This document shows positions 43,361-54,000 of a stretch of 64,000 bases of DNA, piece by piece. Positions within the stretch are counted from its first letter, which is position 1; each line of letters opens with the position of its first letter. The notes under the pieces were generated by a model, which saw only the letters and a program-made list of their open reading frames with translations, had not been told where the DNA came from and did not search any database. Source of the stretch: Pseudoselenomonas ruminantium (lineage in GTDB: Bacteria > Bacillota > Negativicutes > Selenomonadales > Selenomonadaceae); contig NZ_FRBC01000013.1 in the NCBI RefSeq assembly GCF_900142515.1, positions 24,457 through 88,456 on the forward strand, in the 5' to 3' direction. A program made the translations under genes and the position numbers.

Positions 43361-45040
43361 TTACCAAATCTTTCCCAGCATAAACCAGGCTCTGCCCTTT
43401 GCCCGAGCTTTTTCGCTGAGGTTGCTATCGCCTCCGATGCGGCGGGCATAATCGAGTCTTGCAAACCAGTCGTTGGGTTTCGTATAGGAAATGGCTGCAC
43501 CATAGCCTTTCAGGGTAAGGCCACTGGACTCTGTTCCATTCCTGCCCGTCGGCGAAATCCGCCGATATGGACGGCCGTCATTGTAATACCAGATGTGCCC
43601 AGCATCAAAATAAGTGCTGAATACCACGCCTGGTACCGACGTATAGAATCTGGTTTCCACCGTGCCCATGATTCCCTCATCGCCAGCACCTTCTCCTTGT
43701 GGATACGCCCGCACGCCACTAGCACCACCTAAGTACATACGCTCAGAACCATCCAGATTGCGGCTGGCTATCTGACCACTGGCCTTAAGCAAAACATCTG
43801 CACGATTGCCCAATCGCTGCACAGCGGTAACGGATACTTCACCTTTGGTATAGCGTCCCTCTGTCCCACTGTCCCGTGACAGCTGGCGTGCCCATTCTGA
43901 ATCCATTCCCAACGTCCCGCTCGTTACCTTGGCACTGTAGTTGACAATACGACCCTGCCGCCTGTCAAAACCTTCCCAAGCCATATAGCCACTATGAGAA
44001 TGTTTCTGCGCCGTCCGGTGCACCATAGCATAATCGTCCTTCAGCTTGCGGTAATCATAGCCATAACGGAAAGTCAGGGCGCCATTGGTAAGATGGTAGA
44101 AAGAACGATGCCCAAACAGGCTCATGGTTTCTGCTATACCATTGATGTTGTTACTCCCCATACCGGCTTCATAATCCATACGGCTATACCCAAAGCCTGC
44201 AGTCGTTCCGCCACGCCCCACAATGGTTTCATAATTAGCATAATAGTTATGCATATGCTTGTTGGATAAAAGCCCTCCTACAGAGATCTTATCCCCATTG
44301 CCGCTGACATCATAAAGATTTTCCTGCACGCCATAACGATAACGACCGGTATCCTCACTGCCGTAGTTCTCTACATACAAGACAGTATTGCTCCCTTTGC
44401 CACGTTCAATGCGCACGGTGAGATCACTGGTGCCAAATTCCTTGCCAGGGCTCAATACACCTATCGCCTTGGTTCCACTCACATCAGAAATAGAATACAA
44501 AGTTGTTTCCAATTTGCCTGTACGAATGATTTCGCCCGCTTTCAGCCCATTGACAAAACCTCTTGCCACCCGTTCCTTCAAGTGGCTGCGATTCTCGATC
44601 TTGATTTCGCCATAGCGCCCTGGAATAATCCGGATCAGGATCATGCCGTCATTGCTTTCCTGCGCAGGAACATAAGCTGCTGCCGCAGGATAACCATGCT
44701 GGCGGCAATAACGGGTAAGCTCTGCTAAAGTGATATTCAGTTGGGCCATGGTTTTATTTTCGCCCATGCCATCCTGTAATATCTTCGTCAGCTCGCCCTT
44801 ATCCAAATAAAGATCTGGCGCCTCCAAGCGGAAATTGGTAATCGTGAACTCCACCTGCTGTGATTCCCGAGGTTTCTCCGGATTGATATCCTTTACCTCA
44901 GCTTCCGGCGATGGAATATTTTCTCGTACCTCCTGCCCAGGCCGGGAAAGAGAGGGTGCAGCATCAACTGCACTCCCTCCCCAACTCATAACAGCGGCTG
45001 CTACTCCTGCTGTGATTTTTATCTTAGCCATTTTTTTCAT
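43361..45040 (-). CDS. TpsB outer-membrane transporter (ShlB/FhaC/HecB family)
   Basis: A 559-residue protein with signal peptide (about 1-28, AVMSWGGSAVDA before the cut). A POTRA_2-type domain lies at about 60-145 (YLDKGELTKILQDGMGENKT to AAAAYVPAQES), with a second POTRA region to about 220. The C-terminal 16-stranded barrel has the family signature YLGGASGVRAYPQGEGAGDE, as in FhaC. It secretes the partner TpsA. The gene starts 15 bases after tpsA and has AAGGGAAGG as ribosome site. It shows that the host has an outer membrane. Confidence 0.93.
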   Translation of the reverse strand: MKKMAKIKITAGVAAAVMSWGGSAVDAAPSLSRPGQEVRENIPSPEAEVKDINPEKPRESQQVEFTITNFRLEAPDLYLDKGELTKILQDGMGENKTMAQLNITLAELTRYCRQHGYPAAAAYVPAQESNDGMILIRIIPGRYGEIKIENRSHLKERVARGFVNGLKAGEIIRTGKLETTLYSISDVSGTKAIGVLSPGKEFGTSDLTVRIERGKGSNTVLYVENYGSEDTGRYRYGVQENLYDVSGNGDKISVGGLLSNKHMHNYYANYETIVGRGGTTAGFGYSRMDYEAGMGSNNINGIAETMSLFGHRSFYHLTNGALTFRYGYDYRKLKDDYAMVHRTAQKHSHSGYMAWEGFDRRQGRIVNYSAKVTSGTLGMDSEWARQLSRDSGTEGRYTKGEVSVTAVQRLGNRADVLLKASGQIASRNLDGSERMYLGGASGVRAYPQGEGAGDEGIMGTVETRFYTSVPGVVFSTYFDAGHIWYYNDGRPYRRISPTGRNGTESSGLTLKGYGAAISYTKPNDWFARLDYARRIGGDSNLSEKARAKGRAWFMLGKIW

Positions 45041-45055
45041 GCTGTTTACCTTCCC

Positions 45056-48000
45056 TTAGGCTACATTTACACCCTGGTCTTCAACTTTCAGCTCAATTTC
45101 ATCATCATCCTGACTGTTCGTACTTTCAATGCCGATTTCACTTTCCTTATCGTTCTTCTCAGTCTTGTCTTCGCTTTCTTCCAATTTTCGGCTATCATCC
45201 ACTACCTGGATCTGTGCAATGGAACTCGTTCCCGAAGTCTCTGCCTGCAACGGCTGAACTTCCAGATTGATTACTGTGCCATCACCGCTGACTTGAACCT
45301 GAGCCGAACTTGCAGCATCTACACCTTCGATATTGACGATATCTCCACCGACTATGCCGATATCAGCCAGTTTCGTCCCCGGATTTACCAGATCTTCATT
45401 GGTTTCATCATTGCCAAAGCCGCGAATACCGCCGCTGCCAATATCCTCGCGTGCTACGACTTGCCCATTTTTGTCCCGATACTCGATAGCCGCTATGCTG
45501 TTATCGCCAAAGCCACTATTCATATCCTTGGAAATCTGATTATATACATCACTGTTGGGCGTGATCTTGGTATCAGGATTATCATTGCTGGTGTTGACAT
45601 AGTTCACGGTAAAAGCCCTGTCATTCGCAGGAGCCTGAGCAAAGGTGTAATTCAAGCCCAAATTTCCCAAAGTGCGGTTACTATACCAGCCAAACACCTC
45701 GTAAGACCCCGGCGTGTTGGTTGTGGTCTCCGCTTTCGGGGCAAAGGTGAAAGCATCCGCCCAAGCACTATCCTTCTCCACTAAGCCCTCTACGCTGCCG
45801 GTGAATTCCGGCATTGCCTCGCCGACATTGACCGCTGCCGGAGCAGCTACAATCGTCAGCCCTTTGCGGTAGATTGTTCCTGTTCCCTCTACGGTGCTGT
45901 CTGCCAATTGATAATTCGCATTGCTAAGATTCAAGGTATAACGCACTTCATGATTCTCTAGTTCGTCAGTGTCTTCGGATTTTCCTGCATTGGGATTATC
46001 ATAAACTGCAGTTGCCGTAAGGCCAAGATTGTCTTTGTCCTTATCGATGTAATTACTCAGGGAAATATTATTCTGCGCATTTTCCACGCCGTCAATCTCA
46101 CCATCGTATTCCTTCGTCATGGTCTTGATGACGCTGGCAGTCAATATCCGCGGGGTGATTGTCCCATCATAGGCCGTAACCGTACCTTCCTGACCATTAT
46201 CCGTTACGCTGACAGCGGGCGTTTCCGTCCCCTGCGTAAGCGTATAATCTGTATTGCCCAGGCTGACATGATAAGCATATTCTTTATTTTTGCCAGCATT
46301 GCCATCCTGATAACCAATATCCGTCAACAAGACATTCGCCTTATCGGCCTCCTGCAGCCACCCCTCCACTTTCACGTTCTTGTTCGCAGTGTAGACATCT
46401 CCTACATCAGGGTCAACCATAGAAGTCTCTCCATCATAAGTCTTGACCGGAGCAGAGTTGATCGTCACCGTCAGCGGAGCCGGACTGATTGTGCCACTGC
46501 CACTCAAACTGTCTGTCTGCATCACATAATTAGCAAGATTGTCGTTGCCCTTCAACCGGAAAGTAGTGAAATCAATCTGTTGCGGCATAAGGTTGCCATT
46601 GTCATCCCGTTGCACATGACCATTCACATACTCACCCTGGATCGCTGCCAGATCCAGCTCAACATCTTCACCTGCTATGACGCCCGTATCGGCATCCACA
46701 TCCCGAAGTTTGAAATGTCCGTTGTTGGAATAACCATCCGGTAAAGCTTTGGTGGTATCATAGGTTTTGTCAATGCCTGTAATATCCACAGCTTCCACAA
46801 AAACCTGCCGCTGTTCGATATCTCCCAGCTTTTCAGTTTTCGTGACCACATCATTGACAGCACCTTGGAGGACATAGTTCCCCTTGGTGTTGCCTTGCAA
46901 GGTCAGGCTGTAGTTGACATCCTTCAGATTCCGGATCACGCCGGGCGCCACATTGGCATCGCCGTCCGCGTAGCTGGCCGCCACATCATAACTGATCTCA
47001 CCGGCAGCGATATCCTTTTGCAGGACACTCAGATCTGCTGCACTGAAGCCAATCCTTTCCTGTATCTGATCTGCATCAATATCACCATCACCGTCATAAA
47101 TCTTATGGAAGCCATTTTTCGCGATTACATTCAGCGGCCGTGCCGTGATTTCACCAGTTACCGCCAATCCTCCAACGTTATCAGCAGCCGTGGTACTAAT
47201 CCAGTCACGTTTAGCATTATTGGCCGTCGTGTCATCCAGCTGATAGTTGCCCAGGTTCTTATTCACCTCAGTCACGTTATACATCAAACCATGGTTGCCC
47301 ACATCCTTCTGTGCTGCCCCTGTGTTATCCACATAAATGCCACGATCCGCACCACTATAACTTACTTCGATTTCCTGCTGATCCAACGGAGACGTAGTCA
47401 CCAGCTGCATGACGCTGCCGGAATCCAATACATCAGGTGTCGCATCATAGACCTTGTCCACGCCCTGCCATTTGGCCTTGAGTTCGGTTATCATAACAGG
47501 GTTGATCCGCCCCTTTTTCTGATCCGAACCATAGAATGTGGTGTCTTTCAGCGTATAGTTGGCAGCAGCAGTATTGAGATGATTTTGATTCACCAGATAA
47601 TCCTTATAGGCTGCCTCCAGATTGCTGTACTTCACAGACTTATAACCCACAGCCTGGCCGTCGCGCTTCACATTGCCATCTGCATTGAACACAGCTTCCG
47701 TATCACCTTCGCCATACTCACCATGAATCAACGCCGTACTGAAATTGGCGATACTATCCGTGCCTAACAGTCCATTGAATTTGTCCACCTGAATATCAGA
47801 AGCATTCACTGCCGTCTCCGCATCACCATTGACATCCAATTTGTAAAGCCGCTCTGCTTTCTTGAAATCCACCGTCAGTTCTACAGGATCGATCCTGCCT
47901 TTTCCCATCAGGTCACCAGTATTATCAGAGGTACCATTATAAGCAGCTCCTGCAGCTCCCACAATCTTGTAGTTATCCTTGGCAGCCCCCTCAAGCTCTA

Positions 48001-51000
48001 CATGGTAATAAACATCCTTGTCTACCACATTCCCTTGTGCATCCCGGGCCACTTTTTCATCATCATAGTGCGCATTGATAGCCTGCACATTCAGCTTCGT
48101 ACCATCCTGGGAAGTGAACAAACCAGTCACTTCCACCTTATTGGACACATCCTGCAAAACATCATTATTTGTATCATAAGTTTTCACAATATCCGCATCC
48201 AAGGGATTGTTCGTAAGCCCGGCATATACTGTAGCCTTGTTGATGGTACTGGCCGCCGTACCGTAATTGGCATTGATATTCCCCAGGTCCGAAATCAGCA
48301 GTTCACCATTGGCATTCACCAATTGAGCATTCCGCAGAGCGGTCAGGTCATAGTTGCCGCCCCCCAATCCCAGCCGGTAATTGACCTGCGTGGCACCATT
48401 GGCCGTACCTGTAGCATTAGGCGTATCATACTCGGCAAAATAGCTGGAGAATGTCAGATTCTGCTGCACGCCATTGCCCAATGTTATATAGTGATCTTCG
48501 ATATAATTATTGGTCAGGCTGGTCTGTCCATTGTTCTTCCAAACCTCCTGCGTAGCATCATAATCCTTCTCCGCAGGAGCAAAGTTGATGGTATAGGTAC
48601 CAGGCAGCAATGAAAATGGAGAAATCGTCCCCGTGCCATCAATCTGATACAGACCATTGCTGTCCTTGCTCAATTCCTGCCCCGTGCTGTCCACCATAAT
48701 ATAATTGGCAGGCGTGGTATTCCCCAAAGACAAGCCTGTATAATGCACCACATGCGGTGTAGGATTCCCAGCGGTATCGGGATTCACATCCGCACCAACG
48801 TACTGACCGGTAGTAGCCGACAGCCCCTGCAGCGTTACGGTTTCATTACCGACCCCGCTCTTCAGCTTATTCTGGAAGGCAGTCTGCACATCAGACAGCG
48901 CAACATCTTCCGTACTATCATAAGTCTTATTGATCGATGCAGGTGTCTCCAAAACAACCCCAAAAGGCGTAATGGTATTGTTATTCGTCGTAAGGGCTGC
49001 ACTCTTGCCATTGACCAGGGTATTGCCATTCACATCCTTGAAAATGTAATTGCTTGCCTTGTCACCGGAAATACTGGCCGTGTATTCTACGACCGTCCCT
49101 CCGACGTTGATGTTCGGCGTGTACTCTCCCGTACTGGTATTCGTGCCCTTGACCAGACCCGTGTGATTCGTCGTATTAGCCGCTTCAAACTGGATGATGT
49201 CATCACCCTGCGCGATAACCCCCACAGTGCTATCCGTAGAGAAGGCCTTATTCGCCGTCTTGTAGATATCCCCCGTGCCATCGTAGGTCTTAGTCAATCC
49301 ATCTTTAGCCAGTTGGGTCAGCTCAACCGTGACCTCACGGGCCTTGATCTCACCATCATTGATGGAATCCTGAAATGTCACCGTCGTAGGCATACCCGTG
49401 AAGTTATTGCTGACATACGTTGGATTCAAGGTAATCTGATAGGCTACGTTTTTCCCCGTCCCAACATCAGCACCTGCCGTAAATACAGCAGAGTCAATGT
49501 TATAATTGCTGCTGCCAATGCTGGCCAGCGTAACATCAATACCAGTGCTCGTCGAGGTCAGTTTTATCCCGCTATTAGTAAGGTCTATCCAGCTTTCCTG
49601 AAAAGCGCGTTTGGCCGCGCTGGTCGTATCGCTCTCCAGCTGTCCCACTACATTGGAACCACTGTAAATCTGCGTAATCCCATTCTTCAATTTCAATACA
49701 AAACTGCCACTGAACTGCGCCGGGGAGATAATTCCCGCGCCATAAGCCGTTCCCAGGCTGTTGGTATTGTCCGCGCCATTAATGGTGTAATTGCGCGCCC
49801 GATTGCCCAAGGCGGTGAAAAAGCCGCTATACTGCACAGTCTTATTTCCCACATTCGGTTCAGGATTGAAGGTCGCATCCGTATTTCCCGTACCATATGT
49901 CCCCGTAAGTGCGCCTATGGCAAAATTATCCTTCGTCAGCACGGTGATATCATCACTGTCACCAAAGGTAAAACCAGATAACGCCGTCGGCATATCGGTA
50001 ACATTGGTATTGCCATCATAGGTCTTCTGATGGTTGCTGGGGCCTGAAATCTGCAAATTGCGCTTGTTGATGGTTCCCGCTCCATTGACGGTAGTGCTGC
50101 CATTTCCATCATGGAGATAATAGTCGTTATATGTATCACCTTGCAGTTTAAGGGTGTACTCGACAGTCTTATCACCATTATTGTAGCTGGCATCCTCCGC
50201 AGCTCCCGTGGAATTCGTCACATACTTCGCCGTAGTGGCATTCGTCACTCTGTTCTTATCAATCTGCAAGATATCATTGCTGATATCGATGAGTTTATTC
50301 CCCATGTCGCTGATAACATCCGTAGCATCATAAGTCTTGGTATAATCAGCATTTTTCGGTGTATTGGCGATAATCTCCTTGCGTTTGATCACACCACCAT
50401 TTGTTAAGGTCAATTCCACCAAGCCATTGGCTTGCTGATTGACTTTCAAGCTATTGTCAATGCCATAATCACCAGTCTCGGAAATATTCAACTCATAAAT
50501 AACATCCTGAGCTGTATCCTGATTGTTCACCACATCATAATGGCTATGCTCATCCTTATAATGCGCACCGGCTACTGTCGCCGAAAGTCCTGGCAGATTC
50601 TGCCCCGCCACAGGTGAAATGGTAATATCCGCTTTGTTGTTCAAAGGCCCTGTGGTCTGCACATAATTCAAGGGATTCGTAATGGTATCCGTACCATCAT
50701 AAGTTTTTTCAATCGGCGTACCATTGAGATTCAAATTGATCCAGGATTTATTCGTCACCAGGAAAGGATTGATTGTCCCCGTACCATATACCTTATCAGA
50801 CGCAGCCGTCGGTGCATCCAGCTTATAGTTATGGTTCCGAAGCAACGAGCTTATCCCATCATACTCCACACTTACAGCCTGAACGTTGCCATTGCCGTCA
50901 CGATATACATGTTCATTCGGCGTAAAACCACTGGAGCTCAATCGCCCATACTTAGCTTTAAATGGACCATTGGTATTATCCAGAAGCGGTACACCCTTAT

Positions 51001-54000
51001 CAGTCAAATAGGCCTGATTGTCCAGATACCCCTGGCTGTCCACATAGAACACATCCGCTACCGTTTCCGTAGATATAATTCCCGTAGGCGTATTTATCTT
51101 GATTTTATCATCGGTGTATTGCGGAGCCGTGGTAACATTCGTATTGGTTACCTTATAACTGTTGTCAAAAGTCTTGTTGACGTCCGCAAAAGTAATGGTG
51201 CCCAGCTGCACCTGCGTGATATTGCCCGTGCCATTAAAGGTAACCTGATTGGTATTGGGGGCAATATTAAAGCGATAGTTCGTACTTGCATAATTACTGG
51301 GATTGACAGTCAACGTATTGCCAGTCTGCTGCGGCATATTCTGCACAATCGTAGCCGTATAGACAATATTTTTGTCCAGAATCGGATTGGCGGTGTTCGT
51401 TGCATCATAATATACATCTTTAGCGAGCACGGTGTTACCATTGCTATCCACCATATTCTGGTATTGGCCGGTAATCACAATCTCAGCATCATCATTGCCA
51501 TTGCTGTCCTTGACAATATGATGGTAGGCATTGTTATCGGCATAGGTGAAATAGCCATCATTCAGTCCGAAATACGTTTTGCCGCCATTTTCCACCACAT
51601 CATTGCCGTTGTATGTTTTCGTCACCGTTCCGGCAGTCGGCGTAGTGATATAGATGGTGCGGGGCGTAATCTCACCTTCGCCTAGCACGGTTTCCGTAAC
51701 CCCATTAGCCAAAGCAGTTGTGCCATCAAAGGTATAGTTCTTGGCTGCGGTTCCGGTAATCGTGACATTATACCGAACGCCCTGACTGGCTCCGGATACA
51801 TAAGCATCTTTGACAGCCAAATTCGTAGCAGAATTCGTATCCGTACTATTCTGCGTAAATTCCGCAGAATTCACCTGCAGCTCCAAATCATCCCCAGGCA
51901 GCATGCCCGTGGTGGTATAAGTCGTGGACGTAGTTGTCGGCGCATTGCTTACCCAGCTGTTGACAGGCTCCGAATAAGTGGCCGTGCCATCATATTCCTT
52001 GGTGGCCGTCTGATAAACAGGCCCATGCGGCGCAGTCAGAGATACAGAATTATACCATTTGAAACCAGTCTTCGGAATCGTGCGCAGCGTGATATCGCCA
52101 GTGGTATATAAAGGTCCACCACCATTCTGCCCCACCTGCGTAGTCTGATTATATCCGGTAACCAGGTCTTGCTTACTGTAAATCGGCGTACCGTTTAAAT
52201 CCGTCAAAACGTAGTTATCTGCAGATGTTCCCGTCAGGGATATACCTGCAATAGCCACATCATGTGTACCTGCATCAACCTGATCCGTCTTCGTTGAGAG
52301 GTCAATATATTTTGTATTGTTGCTGGGGGTTACCGTCAGATCTAATTTTGTGGTATTATTTTGATCCGCTGGCAATATTTTATTCTCGGGATCCAGATTA
52401 AAATCACTGGACGTAAAGGTACGGTTATTGCCCTGTGCATCCTTTACATAGGCATCCCCATCATAGACTTTGGTAATCCCCAAGCCAGAATTCAGGGAAA
52501 CCTTGATTTCCCTTTGGGTAATAGCGGCATTCACAGGGGAATTAATCTGCACGCTGTTGCCCGTGGTGCCAGTAGCATTTACCACCACATAATTACTGCC
52601 GGTATAAGTACCGCCAGAGCCATTGGTCAGGGATAATGTGCCATTAATCTGTACTTTTTTATTCTTTCCCACATTCTCATTGCCAGCCGCACCTGCCGCA
52701 GTCAATGAGCCGTCACTATTCACATTCCTAAAGGTAGCGGTACCAGAGTCCATGGTAACCTTGATATCCGCTGAATCCTCTGCTAAAATCCCCGAAACCG
52801 AACTACTGCTACCGCTGAAGAGCCCCGACACAAAGCTCTTGGCATCATCCGAGCCGTCATATTCCTTGACAATGGACTGGGTCGTGAAATTATTGGTTAT
52901 CGTCACCTGTCGCGGTGCAATCGCAATGTTGTTGCCGACTAAATCATAGCCCTTTTGATCAGACCAAATCAATGCCATCTTGGCATTATTGGCCAAAGCA
53001 TCTTTCTGGCCGGCAGCATTATAATAGACATTGCCCTTAATGGTGGAAGTTCCCTGGGTATTGAATACCGCACTGTAATCATCCACCAAATTATTCGTAG
53101 AAGTTGCCGCGTCCCCATTGGCATCCACGATTTTCAACGTCTCGGCATTATAAATAAGTCCCGGTGTATCCGAACCACTGCTGGTCGTAGCATAAACATA
53201 GGCAGTCAAGTCCTTGCCCTTGTTATTGCCGACATTGCTATTGCTTTTCGTGCTGTATTTATACGCAGCCGTATCCTTGTCCGTATACTGGCCTGTGGTT
53301 TTATCTTTGGCAAAATATTCAAAATCGTAAACAGTGTTCTTTATGCCCTTTGTAAAAACAGTCAGAACAGGTTCCGTTTTCCCCTCGTAAATACGCCAAG
53401 CAGGACGAATCAGCTTGCCATTGGCATCCTTGATTACACCACCAATATCCGAAATATCGCTGTTCTTCACCCAGGAAATTGCTCCTGAAGTATAGGTTGA
53501 CAAAGTTGTTCGATCTACGCCTGATATGGTAGAACTATTGCCACTTCCATCATAATATTCGCCTTGATTATTATTCAATACCAAAGAGTTTGTTCCTGTC
53601 GGAGCAGAACCTGCCACAATATCAAAAAACTTGGCCGCAGTCCCAATAACATTCTCAAAGGATATCGTCCCATTGGCATCCTCCGCACTAAAGACTAATC
53701 CGTTAGCTGAGCCTGTGCTATAGCTATTCTCTACACGATTGGTTCCATCGGCTACCATACCAATCAGGCCGCCGCCACTGCCACCAGAAACTGCACCTGT
53801 ATTGTAGGAATTTTTGATGGTTACGCCATCAGCGCTTCCCACCAAGCCACCAGAATATATATACATGGAGCCACTTACTGGCGAACCTTCATTATAAACA
53901 TTGTTAAGTTTCGTAGCGTTGGCCGTTGCCACAATAGCACCAGCAGGACCACCAGAATTGCTGAAACTGGAATCTGTAACGCCCAGATTCTCAATCGTAG

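Noticed and set aside
48743..49981. Long plus-strand open frames opposite tpsA (for example 412 codons here, 300 at 46865-47767)
   Set aside because: They are antisense to a clear secreted repeat protein, have Ile/Arg/His-rich nonsense composition and no ribosome sites. They arise from the codon bias of the opposite strand.
46080..52870. CRISPR or other DNA repeat array in the repetitive region
   Set aside because: The periodicity is at protein level (YDG repeats), units are about 300-400 bases and diverged; no short identical direct repeats with spacers were seen here or elsewhere.
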